The notes beneath the pieces were generated by a model that made no database searches, was not told the origin of the DNA, and saw nothing but the letters and a program-made list of their open reading frames with translations. A stretch of DNA of 64,000 bases from Mucisphaera sp965279675. Its GTDB lineage: Bacteria; Planctomycetota; Phycisphaerae; Phycisphaerales; Phycisphaeraceae. Location of the stretch: the NCBI RefSeq assembly GCF_965279675.1, contig NZ_CBDIIJ010000002.1, positions 1,178,001 to 1,242,000 on the forward strand, given 5' to 3'. Positions 7,440 through 15,651 of the stretch are shown piece after piece; position 1 is the first letter of the stretch, and each line of letters starts with the position of its first letter. The translations under genes and the position numbers were made by a program.

Positions 7440-8798
7440 ATGTCCCTGCTAACCCACCGAAACCGCAGATGCCTGTTTGTCACCCTTGCCCTTTTCCTAG
7501 CTGCTTCCGGATGTGCATCGCACACAGAAAGGCTCACCCGGATACAGAACGCCATAAGCAGCGCCGGTGGACCTCTCACCTTCCAAGACCTCAACACCTA
7601 CGCCGTAATCCCTGAAGGCTCAAGCAACGCTGCGCTGATCTACCAACAGGCCTTCGACGCCTGGGTCAGGGACGAAGCACTTGAGAAACAGATGCTCACA
7701 ACGGGCGTGCATCGCTTTGAGGAGATCCCCCCGCTGGGCGAACCCCCGACCGGAAACATGCTCTCAGCCGCTCGCGAATACACCCAACGAAATCAAACAG
7801 CGATCGGACTACTCTTCAAAGCCTCCCACCAGCCGCATTTCAGAATGCCTGTCGATTACAACCTTGACCAGCCAACAGATGTCATCGTCCTCAAATGGCT
7901 ACACCGCTTCAGACACGCCACCTCAAAATTGCTTGCCGAACAGTTGTATGTCGACATGGCCGACCAGAACGGTGACAAGGCCGCAGACACGATGGCCGCT
8001 ATCTTTCGGATCGCCGGTCACGCGCAACAGCAGCCCGAACTGATCTGTGTACTTGTCGGGAATACGCTCAACGCACAGGCTTATCAACACTTGACCGAAC
8101 TCAGAGCAGCTCTTCCACTGTCACAACAAGCACTCGGCAAGATCATCTCAGCGATCCAGAACGACTCCGAGCCAGAAAACTTCACAAGGGCCCTACACCA
8201 TGAGCGAGCCCTGACCAACGAGATTCTCTCGGGTAACACTAACGTACTCTCAGATAATATCCGAGTACCCGAGGTACCCGACACCAATAAGACTCGGCAC
8301 CACGCCGACGCCCTGGCCTCCGCTAATCGCTTTATTCATGACACCCGGGGGATGAAAACACCAATCTACGCCGCAAAACAGGAAAAAGTATCCACCGACC
8401 CGGATGGTTATGACTGGGAACAGTTCAAGCCACTACACCGCAGCTACCTGAGCCTGCAACACGGCCGAGCCCTCCGCCGCGTAAACCTCACCGCCCTCGC
8501 CACCGACCGCTACCACCTCGACCACAACACCTTCCCAACCACCCTCGACCAACTCGTCCCCGACTACCTACCCGCCATCCCCGAAGACCCCTTCAACCCC
8601 GGCCAGCCCCTCAAACTCACCCCGAGCCCCTTCGGCGTCATCATCTACTCGCTCGGCGACGACCTCACCGACAACAACGGCCGCCGCTACGCCGAAGACG
8701 GCCGCGACCGTCAACCCGGCACCGACATCACCGCCTACGCCTTCACCACCCCAGGCATCCCCCAACCCCTCCCCGACCCAGCCAAAGACCTAAACTAA
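7440..8798 (+). CDS. lipoprotein with pseudopilin-like C-terminus
   Basis: 452 residues. A signal peptide ends in the lipobox LAASGC near residue 25, so the protein should be lipid-anchored. Residues 30-340 are helical and match nothing I recognise. From about 345 the chain resembles the C-terminal part of type II secretion pseudopilins and planctomycete relatives: TDRYHLDHNTFPTTLDQLVP, DPFNPGQPL, then VIIYSLGDDLTDNNG. The first kilobase of the gene has weaker C-skew and more AT than the last 350 bases, so the two parts may have different histories. Located seven bases before the NfeD gene, probably co-transcribed. Confidence 0.7.
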   Translation: MSLLTHRNRRCLFVTLALFLAASGCASHTERLTRIQNAISSAGGPLTFQDLNTYAVIPEGSSNAALIYQQAFDAWVRDEALEKQMLTTGVHRFEEIPPLGEPPTGNMLSAAREYTQRNQTAIGLLFKASHQPHFRMPVDYNLDQPTDVIVLKWLHRFRHATSKLLAEQLYVDMADQNGDKAADTMAAIFRIAGHAQQQPELICVLVGNTLNAQAYQHLTELRAALPLSQQALGKIISAIQNDSEPENFTRALHHERALTNEILSGNTNVLSDNIRVPEVPDTNKTRHHADALASANRFIHDTRGMKTPIYAAKQEKVSTDPDGYDWEQFKPLHRSYLSLQHGRALRRVNLTALATDRYHLDHNTFPTTLDQLVPDYLPAIPEDPFNPGQPLKLTPSPFGVIIYSLGDDLTDNNGRRYAEDGRDRQPGTDITAYAFTTPGIPQPLPDPAKDLN

Positions 8799-8805
8799 CC
8801 ACACC

Positions 8806-10524
8806 ATGAACCCCCGCCCCCTCCTCCTCATCCTGGCCTTCACCCTCCTCCTCGCCTCCGCCCTCGCGCAGACCACCACGCCCACCACCAACACCGTCAC
8901 CGCCTCCACACCCGGAGCCACCCCAGCCACCAACGCCCTCCAGCCCGTCGCCCCCAAACCCACCGTCATCCCGCCAGGCGGCAAGATCGCCATCCTCCCC
9001 ATCCAAGGCGTCATCCGAGGAACCCTCGAAGAACTCATCAAACGACGCACCGAACGCGCCCTCGCCCAGGGCGCCACCGTCATCGTCTTCGAACTAGATA
9101 CCCCAGGCGGCGAACTCGTCGCAGCCCTCCGCATCTCCCGCTACATCAAATCCATACCCGTCCCAACCGTCGCATGGATCAACCCCGACGCCTACTCCGC
9201 GGGCATCCTCATCGCCTCCGCCGCCGACGAGCTCGTCATGGCCACCTCCGCCACCATCGGCGACTCCGCGCCCATCTCACCCATCGACGGCAACCTCGGA
9301 GCCACCGAACGCGCCAAAGCCCTCTCGCCCCTCCTCGCCGAGTTCCGCGACAACGCCACCCGCAACGGCTACGACTACGCACCCTTCCACGCCATGTGCG
9401 TCCTGGGCGTCGAGGTCTACCTCATCGAAAACCCCGAAACCGGCGAACGACGACTCGTCAACCAGATCGACTACCAGCTCATGGTCCACGGCTCGCCCAC
9501 CCTTGCCCGCCAACTGTCCCAGGGACTCCAGCAGTTCTCCGGCAACACCCCCGACCCCTCCACCGTCGGCGAACCCACCCAGGAAATCGCCACCAACAAC
9601 GACCTCGGCAAATGGCTCCCCGTCAACGTCCTGCCCTCAGGCACCGCCATCCCCGATGGACGCATCCACGACGGCAGATCCCTCCTCACCATCAAGGACA
9701 TCCGCGCCCGCGACATCGGCCTCAGCCGCGCCACCATTGACAACACCACCGCCCTCATGGCCGACCTTCAGGCCGCCGACCTCATCGTCGTCAACAACTC
9801 CTATGCCGAAGCCGCCGCCCTCTTCCTCTCCCAATGGTGGGTCCGCGGCATCCTCATCGCCATCTTCCTCATAGGCGTCCTCCTCGAACTCGCCGCCCCC
9901 GGACTCTCCCTCCCAGGACTCGTCGCCGTCCTCGCCCTCGCCGGTCTCTTCGGCGCCCCCCTCATCCTCGGCCTCGCCGCCATCTGGCATCTCATCCTCT
10001 TCGCCGCCGGACTCCTCCTCCTCGTCACCGACCTCCTCTTCCTCATCGGCTTCGGATTCCTCGGCGCCGCCGGACTCGCCATGATGGTCGTCGCTATCGT
10101 CGTCTCCGTCCTCCCCTCCGGCGCCTCGCCCCTAGGCGTCACCGACCCCGCCTACTGGAACCAGCTCGCCGGTGCCCTCGCCGCCCTCGTCCTGGGCGGC
10201 GCACTCGCCGGCACCGCCGCCTTCCTCCTCTCAAGATTCATCAAGGAAATCCCCCTCATCAACCGGCTCGTCCTCAACGAACCCCAACCCATCGGACCAC
10301 CCTCCGAACACATCGCCGGCGACGAAGTCCTCGGCGTCGGAACCCTCGAGGTCGGACACACCGGCACCGTCGCCTCCGCCGTCATGAGACCCGCCGGCGA
10401 AGTCGAAATCCTCGGACAACGCATCGACGCCGTCACCGATGGCGAATTCCTCACCCAGGGAACCCCCATCAAAATCACCGAAATCCACGGCAACCGAATC
10501 GTCGTCGCCCCCATCAACCCCTAA
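8806..10524 (+). CDS. NfeD-family membrane serine protease (ClpP-class) with C-terminal OB domain
   Basis: 572 residues. A signal peptide (1-22) and a Thr/Pro-rich linker lead to a ClpP-like protease domain: IQGVI, FELDTPGG and then AYSAG with the probable nucleophile Ser131. About five membrane segments follow between roughly residues 340 and 475, then a soluble C-terminal beta domain of the NfeD OB type (GTVASAVMRPAGEVEI). Proteins of this long NfeD class cleave stomatin-like partners in membrane quality control; no stomatin gene lies in the window. The + strand here is extremely rich in C-ending codons. Confidence 0.9.
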   Translation: MNPRPLLLILAFTLLLASALAQTTTPTTNTVTASTPGATPATNALQPVAPKPTVIPPGGKIAILPIQGVIRGTLEELIKRRTERALAQGATVIVFELDTPGGELVAALRISRYIKSIPVPTVAWINPDAYSAGILIASAADELVMATSATIGDSAPISPIDGNLGATERAKALSPLLAEFRDNATRNGYDYAPFHAMCVLGVEVYLIENPETGERRLVNQIDYQLMVHGSPTLARQLSQGLQQFSGNTPDPSTVGEPTQEIATNNDLGKWLPVNVLPSGTAIPDGRIHDGRSLLTIKDIRARDIGLSRATIDNTTALMADLQAADLIVVNNSYAEAAALFLSQWWVRGILIAIFLIGVLLELAAPGLSLPGLVAVLALAGLFGAPLILGLAAIWHLILFAAGLLLLVTDLLFLIGFGFLGAAGLAMMVVAIVVSVLPSGASPLGVTDPAYWNQLAGALAALVLGGALAGTAAFLLSRFIKEIPLINRLVLNEPQPIGPPSEHIAGDEVLGVGTLEVGHTGTVASAVMRPAGEVEILGQRIDAVTDGEFLTQGTPIKITEIHGNRIVVAPINP

Positions 10525-10811
10525 CCCGGTCACGAGCAAGCCCGGCCAGTCATAAGCCCGGTCGCGACGCGGCCGAGGCCACCACCAAGATGCGCCGGGT
10601 GCCACGGGTTCTTCCGCCGCAGGCGGAAAAGCCGTGCCGCCACCTTCAAACATGGGTGGCTGTGGGCACGTCGTAGATCCGCCGAAGGCGGGCCGCGTGC
10701 CCACAGAACCAAACATCTCATCCGGTGAGCCGGGCCGTGTCGGCCCGAGCCAATCCACGTGACTATCGGATGCACGACTTTGTCCGCCGCAGGCAGATAA
10801 GTCGTGACCAA
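10525..10811. repeat. cluster of nested GC-rich palindromes in a convergent gap
   Basis: The 287-base gap is nearly filled by hairpins: CGG.CCG palindrome 10559-10575; a two-part stem CACGG/CCGTG (10603-10607, 10632-10636) around TTCCGCC/GGCGGAA (10612-10618, 10622-10628); an 11-base perfect inverted repeat (10660-10670 with 10696-10706) around CCGCC-GAA-GGCGG (10679-10691); CGGGCCG-TGT-CGGCCCG (10731-10747); and CACGACTT/AAGTCGTG (10773-10780, 10799-10806). Parts recur elsewhere in the window. No protein-coding signal is apparent in the gap. Confidence 0.85.
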
Positions 10812-11864
10812 TCAATCCCCACCCACCACATACCGCACCAACACATCCCCCCCAATCGCCTCCACCCCCTCCAACACCAACCCCTTCGCCTCCCCCATCA
10901 CCGCCCGCTCCGCCCCCGTCACCGCACTCAACCCCGCCGCGTCCCCAAGCATCTTCGGCCCCACAAACACCCACACCTCATCAATCAGCCCCGCCTCAAA
11001 CATCGACCCCATCAACCGCGACCCACCCTCCACCAGCACATTCGCCGCTTCATGCTCCTCCACCAGCCGCCGCAGCCCGCGCTCCGGATCATCCACCACT
11101 ACTACCTCCGGCCCACCATCATTCAAGAGCTTCGCCGTCTTCGGCAGCCGCCCCTTCGGATCCACCACCACCCGCCGCGCCACCCGCTTCACCTCAACCC
11201 CGCGCGCCGTCAGCGAAGGATCATCCGCCACCGCCGTCCCCACACCCACCATCACCGCATCCACCCGCGCCCGCAGCTCATGCACCCGCTCCCGCGACGC
11301 CTCGTTGCTGATCCACTGACTGTCCCCCGTCCGCGTCGCGATCTTCCCATCCACCGTCTGCGCCCACTTCGCGATCACCCACGGCAACCCAGTCCGCAGC
11401 CGCTTCAGCCACGACCGGTTCAGCCGCTGCGCCGCCACCCAACCATCCCCCACCTCCACCGCGATCCCCGCCTCCTTCAGAATCGCAAACCCACCCCCCG
11501 ACACCTCGACGTACGGATCCTCCATCGCCGCCACCACCCGCGCCACCCCCGCCTCCCGAAGCGCCACCGCACACGGCCCCGTCTTCCCCACGTGCGCACA
11601 AGGCTCCAGCGTCACATAACACGTCGCCCCGCGCACATCATGACCCCGACGCCGCGCATCACCCAGCGCCTCCACCTCCGCGTGAGACCCCCCAAAACGC
11701 CGATGCCAACCCTCCCCCACCACCCGCCCCTCCAAAACCACCACTGCGCCGACCATCGGATTCGGTTCCACGAAACCCAGACCCCGCTCGGCCAGGCTCA
11801 GCGCCCGCGCCATCCACACAGAAGCCGGGGTTGCAAAATCAGGAATGGATGAAGGTGCGGTCAT
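10812..11864 (-). CDS. ribD: bifunctional diaminohydroxyphosphoribosylaminopyrimidine deaminase / reductase
   Basis: 350 residues, typical length. The N-terminal cytidine-deaminase-like domain has the zinc site HAE at 61-63 and PC.........C at 88-98. The C-terminal domain has the RibD reductase motifs KWAQTVDGKIAT, SRERVHELRARVDAVMVGVGT and LVEGGSRLMGS. Together they carry out the second and third steps of riboflavin synthesis in the cytoplasm. No other rib gene is adjacent. The ATG at 11864 begins the family-like sequence; the longer upstream frame is antisense to the next gene. Divergent from the AsmA-like gene with a 57-base gap. Confidence 0.95.
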   Translation of the reverse strand: MTAPSSIPDFATPASVWMARALSLAERGLGFVEPNPMVGAVVVLEGRVVGEGWHRRFGGSHAEVEALGDARRRGHDVRGATCYVTLEPCAHVGKTGPCAVALREAGVARVVAAMEDPYVEVSGGGFAILKEAGIAVEVGDGWVAAQRLNRSWLKRLRTGLPWVIAKWAQTVDGKIATRTGDSQWISNEASRERVHELRARVDAVMVGVGTAVADDPSLTARGVEVKRVARRVVVDPKGRLPKTAKLLNDGGPEVVVVDDPERGLRRLVEEHEAANVLVEGGSRLMGSMFEAGLIDEVWVFVGPKMLGDAAGLSAVTGAERAVMGEAKGLVLEGVEAIGGDVLVRYVVGGD

Positions 11865-11921
11865 GCTCGGATGATACGATTGTGGGTCCGAAACGAACGT
11901 CACCACAAGGGAAAACAACTC

Positions 11922-12863
11922 ATGAAACCCGCCATCCGCTGGACCCTCGGCATCGTCGCCGGCATCTTCGGCCTGATCGTCATCGCGTTGCTGATCCTCT
12001 TCTTCAACCTCAACACCGCCCTCAAGCACGCCGTCGAGCAGGGCGGGACCTACGCGCTGGGCGTCGAAACCACGATCGACAGCGTCAACCTCGACATCTT
12101 CGCCGGCGAGCTGACGCTCACCAACCTCAACGTCGCCAACCCCGAAGGCTTCTCCGAGAAGCCCTTCATGAACCTCCAGCACGCGCAGGTGAAGGTGGAT
12201 ACCTCCACCCTGACCTCCGACCTCGTGCAGGTCGGGCTGCTGGCGATCGACGGCTTCGACGTCTCCCTCGAAATCCGCGACGAGCAGAACAACTACGACG
12301 TGATCCTGGCGAACCTCGAACGCTTCTCATCGGGGGACACCGCACAGCCGGCCGAGCCTTCGACCCAGGCGATCGCTGTGGACAAGATCGACATCCGCAA
12401 CGTCAAGGCCGACGCCGACGTGAAGCTGACCGGCAGCCAGCAGCGGACGGTGCAGGTGAATCTCCCGCCGATCGTCCTCACCGACTTCCGCAGCGACGCC
12501 GATCAGGGCCCGATGATCGGGCAGCTGACTGGCGTCATCACCCGGGCCATCCTGAGTGCCGTGCTCAGGCAGGGGGCCGACCTGCTCCCGGCCATTGCGC
12601 TCGGGTCGCTTGAGGAGGGCCTGGACTCGGTGGGCGACGCGTCCAAGGCCGCCGTCAAAGGCCTGGGTGACGCCGGCAAGGCCGCGGTTCAGGAAGTGCT
12701 CAGCGGCGGGGAAGGGGCGCGAGGGACGCTGGACAACATCGGCGACAACCTCGAAAACGCCGGCCGTGATGTCGGCAACGCCGTCGGCAACCTCTTCCGG
12801 CGGAACAACAACAACAACGAAGAAAACAACGAGCAGACCAACGACGAGCCGGCCAGTGAGTGA
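11922..12863 (+). CDS. AsmA-like membrane-anchored protein
   Basis: 313 residues. One N-terminal membrane helix (about 8-30), then GVETTIDSVNLDIFAGELTLTNLNVANPEGF, the opening pattern of AsmA/DUF748-type periplasmic proteins that move or organise lipids between membranes. Residues 200-295 are predicted alpha-helical with repeated Gly/Ala/Asp. The end is Asn/Glu-rich and low in complexity. It is shorter than classic AsmA. Base skew of the + strand switches from C-rich to G-rich inside this gene. It overlaps the following anmK start by eight bases if the GTG at 12856 is used. Confidence 0.65.
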   Translation: MKPAIRWTLGIVAGIFGLIVIALLILFFNLNTALKHAVEQGGTYALGVETTIDSVNLDIFAGELTLTNLNVANPEGFSEKPFMNLQHAQVKVDTSTLTSDLVQVGLLAIDGFDVSLEIRDEQNNYDVILANLERFSSGDTAQPAEPSTQAIAVDKIDIRNVKADADVKLTGSQQRTVQVNLPPIVLTDFRSDADQGPMIGQLTGVITRAILSAVLRQGADLLPAIALGSLEEGLDSVGDASKAAVKGLGDAGKAAVQEVLSGGEGARGTLDNIGDNLENAGRDVGNAVGNLFRRNNNNNEENNEQTNDEPASE

Positions 12864-14052
12864 GCCGGTGGTCGCGGCTTCGACGCTGGGGAACGACGGT
12901 TCAGAGGTTCGGTACGCCATCGGCTGCATGACGGGCACGAGCCTGGACGGGCTGGATGCGGCGCTCGTGCGGGTGACCGGGCATGGGCTGGGGATGTCGG
13001 CGTCGCTGGTCGCGCATCACGCGGTCGACCTGGATCCCCAGCTCGCCGATCTGCTGCGGAGCCTGGCCGAGGGCAGACCGCATCCGGCATGGGATTTTCT
13101 CCGGGCCGGCCGGGCGGTCGGCGAGCTCTACGCGCAGGGGGTGGAGGAGCTGCTGGCCGGGCAGGACGGGGACCTGGCGGTCGATCTGGTGGCGGCCCAC
13201 GGGCAGACGCTCTGGCATCTGGGGGATGAGGGGCTGTCCTGGCAGCTGTTCGATCCCTGGCCGATCGTCAGGCGGCTGGGCATCCCGGTGGTTTATGACC
13301 TCCGGCAGGCCGACCTGATCGCTGGGGGGCAGGGGGCCCCGATCACGCCGATCGCCGACCCGATCCTGTACGGGCGAGGCGAGCGGCTGGCGGTGGTGAA
13401 CCTTGGCGGGGTGTGCAACTACACGCTGTCGTTTCCTGCGGCGGAAGGCTCGGCGGGTCTGGGGGAAATCCGGGCCGAGGACCTGTGTCCCTGCAACCTG
13501 CTGATGGATGGCATGGCTCGGGTGCTGCTGAACAAGGCTTATGACAAGGATGGGCAGGCGACGCGGGCCGGGCGGGTGCTGGAGCCGGTGGTGGCCTCGA
13601 TCGAAGCGGGTCTGGTACAGGCGCTGGAGCAGCGTTTCGAGGGCCCGCAGTCGCTGGGGCGGGAGCAGTTTGGCGAGGCGTGGATCAAGGGGCTGCTGGC
13701 GGGGAACCCGGATGTCTCAGCGGAGGACTGGCTGGCGTCGAGTGCGGCGTCGATTGCCCGGCAGCTGGTGGCGAAGATCGATCCTGAGGGCGTGGAGCGG
13801 GCGATTCTGGCCGGTGGCGGGAGCCTGAACCCGGGGCTGACGGCCCAGATTGCCCAGGCCTCCCAGCATCCCGATATCTGGCGGCTTTCGCAGGATCTCG
13901 GGATTCCGGGCGAGGCCCGGGAGGCGGCGGAGTTCGCGATTCTGGGGCTGCTAAGCTCTGACGGGGTGCCTGTGACGCTTGAGGCGGTGACCGGCGCTCA
14001 AAATCCGGGCGTGGCGGGAAGTTGGGCTTGGCCTACGCCCGATCTGGGGTAG
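12856..14052 (+). CDS. anmK: anhydro-N-acetylmuramic acid kinase
   Basis: About 398 residues (family about 370). It phosphorylates and opens 1,6-anhydro-MurNAc released from peptidoglycan to give MurNAc-6-phosphate. Visible motifs: GCMTGTSLDGLDAAL near the start (phosphate-binding), AAHGQTLWH, ADLIAGGQGAPI, VNLGGVCNYT, LLMDGMARV and a VERAILAGGGSLNPGL glycine-rich loop. The next gene, murQ, uses its product. Start choice is uncertain: GTG at 12856 overlaps the upstream stop; a GTG at 12868 is also possible. Codons are G-ending, unlike genes left of 12 kb. Confidence 0.93.
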   Translation: MSEPVVAASTLGNDGSEVRYAIGCMTGTSLDGLDAALVRVTGHGLGMSASLVAHHAVDLDPQLADLLRSLAEGRPHPAWDFLRAGRAVGELYAQGVEELLAGQDGDLAVDLVAAHGQTLWHLGDEGLSWQLFDPWPIVRRLGIPVVYDLRQADLIAGGQGAPITPIADPILYGRGERLAVVNLGGVCNYTLSFPAAEGSAGLGEIRAEDLCPCNLLMDGMARVLLNKAYDKDGQATRAGRVLEPVVASIEAGLVQALEQRFEGPQSLGREQFGEAWIKGLLAGNPDVSAEDWLASSAASIARQLVAKIDPEGVERAILAGGGSLNPGLTAQIAQASQHPDIWRLSQDLGIPGEAREAAEFAILGLLSSDGVPVTLEAVTGAQNPGVAGSWAWPTPDLG

Positions 14053-14162
14053 AATCCTAGGAAGTATGTAAGAACTATAAGACCGTGGCATGGGCTGCCC
14101 GTGTCTTGTGCTGGTTCTGTTTGAGAAGAAGACTTCACCCTCTAGACGAAGTGAGGCCTGCC

Positions 14163-15113
14163 GTGGCATCGACGCTCCCCAACATGCAGCCATCGGAAGA
14201 CCGCGGTCATCTCCTCACGGAGCAGCGTCTGGATGCGGCGGCGCGGCTGGACACGCTGTCGACGTCGGAGGTGCTGGAGGTCATCAACGATCAGGATGCG
14301 ACGGTGCATCGCGCGGTGCGCGAGGCGATCCCGCAGATCACCAGGCTGGTCGACCGGGTGGTGGAGGGGCACAAGAAGGGGGGCTCGCTGGTCTACTCGG
14401 GAGCGGGCACGTCGGGCCGGCTGGGGGTGCTGGATGCGTCGGAGTGCCCGCCGACGTATCACTGCGACCCGAACGATGTGATCGGGATCATGTGTGGCGG
14501 GGACACGGCGCTGCGTGTGGCGGTTGAGGGTGCTGAGGATGATCCGGATGAGATTCTGCCGCACTTCGAGCGGATCGGTCTGGGGCCGAACGACACGTTC
14601 GTGGGGATTGCTGCGGGCGGAACGACGCCTTATGTCTGGGGCGCGATCGAGCACGCCAAGGCTCGGGGGGCTTCGACGGGTCTGGTGAGCTGCGTGTCGA
14701 TCGAGGACCTGCCGGCGGACCTGCCGTTGGACAAGCTGGACTTCCCGGTGGAGTTGCTGGTGGGTCCGGAGGTGGTGACGGGTTCGACGCGGATGAAGGC
14801 GGGGACGGCGACCAAGCTCGCGCTGAACATGATCACGACGGCGACGATGGTTCGGCTCGGGAAGGTCTGGGGGAACCTGATGATCGACCTGCAGATCAAG
14901 AACGCGAAGCTGGTGGATCGGGCGATCCGGATCCTGATGGGTCAGAACCCGGGGCTGACGCGTGACAAGGCGCTGGAGGTGCTGCATGCGGCGCATGGCC
15001 GGGTGAAGCTGGCGCTGGTGATGGCGGGTCGGGACCTGGACGTGGAGAAGGCGCAGCAGCTGCTGGAAGAAAACGCGGGTCAGGTGCGGCCGTTGCTGGG
15101 TGAGCCGAAGTAG
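14163..15113 (+). CDS. murQ: N-acetylmuramic acid 6-phosphate etherase
   Basis: 316 residues, usual for the family. It removes D-lactate from MurNAc-6-phosphate to give GlcNAc-6-phosphate. The SIS domain shows VYSGAGTSGRLGVLDASECPPTY, the classic MurQ signature, then GIAAGGTTPYVWGAI, and GSTRMKAGTATKLALNMI with the catalytic loop. The GTG at 14163 is preferred because GAGG lies six bases upstream; the ATG at 14184 has no such site. With anmK it forms a peptidoglycan-recycling pair, evidence that the organism makes and turns over peptidoglycan. Confidence 0.95.
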   Translation: MASTLPNMQPSEDRGHLLTEQRLDAAARLDTLSTSEVLEVINDQDATVHRAVREAIPQITRLVDRVVEGHKKGGSLVYSGAGTSGRLGVLDASECPPTYHCDPNDVIGIMCGGDTALRVAVEGAEDDPDEILPHFERIGLGPNDTFVGIAAGGTTPYVWGAIEHAKARGASTGLVSCVSIEDLPADLPLDKLDFPVELLVGPEVVTGSTRMKAGTATKLALNMITTATMVRLGKVWGNLMIDLQIKNAKLVDRAIRILMGQNPGLTRDKALEVLHAAHGRVKLALVMAGRDLDVEKAQQLLEENAGQVRPLLGEPK

Positions 15114-15184
15114 GCTTCGGTTAAGAAATATCTTGGGTGCCGAGGGGCGTGGGCCTACACTTCTGATGGTGATCGGAGGTTGTT

Positions 15185-15634
15185 ATGCAGAAGCCCGGTG
15201 AGCGGATCGATGAGGGTCAGGATCTGTGCCCGCATTGTCTGCGTCCGGTGGGCAAGCTCGATCATTTCTGTCCGGACTGTGCCCGGCCGATCACGGCGCA
15301 TGCGGCGATCGATCCTTTCGGGCAGGTGCTGACGGCGGGCTCGGTCTATCGGCAGGCGAGTGAGGGTCCGGCGCGGCCGATGGTGGTGGTGGGGATGTGG
15401 ATGCTTTGTCTGCCGATGTTCTTTGCGTTTGCGGCGGGTCCCTTCGGCATCGCGATCGGCCTGGTTTACCTGATGATTCTCTGGCGTGTGACGGCGCACT
15501 ACCTGCGGCAGCGGCAGGAGGAGCAACGGGCGTCCGAGGCTGGTGAGCCAGAACTACCGCCTGAGCTGGAAGAAGACCTGCTGACGGCGGAGGCGCTGAG
15601 TTATGAACTGGAGGGCGGGGATGTTCGGTCGTGA
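15185..15634 (+). CDS. small zinc-ribbon membrane protein (paralogue 1)
   Basis: 149 residues. An N-terminal zinc ribbon of the form CPHC(x13)CPDC lies near residues 15-32, followed by two membrane segments around 65-105 and an acidic tail. The tail has LPPELEEDLLTAEALSYELE, almost the same as the tail of the next gene, so the two are paralogues. Function unknown. An ATG with GGAGG a few bases upstream supports the start. It begins a short same-strand run ending in lpxC. Confidence 0.65.
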   Translation: MQKPGERIDEGQDLCPHCLRPVGKLDHFCPDCARPITAHAAIDPFGQVLTAGSVYRQASEGPARPMVVVGMWMLCLPMFFAFAAGPFGIAIGLVYLMILWRVTAHYLRQRQEEQRASEAGEPELPPELEEDLLTAEALSYELEGGDVRS

Positions 15635-15651
15635 GATGAGGGGCGTGCGGT

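Noticed and set aside
9834..10676. Frame overlapping the end of the NfeD gene and running into the palindrome cluster
   Set aside because: Second half is a translation of hairpin repeats; first half is a shifted frame of NfeD.
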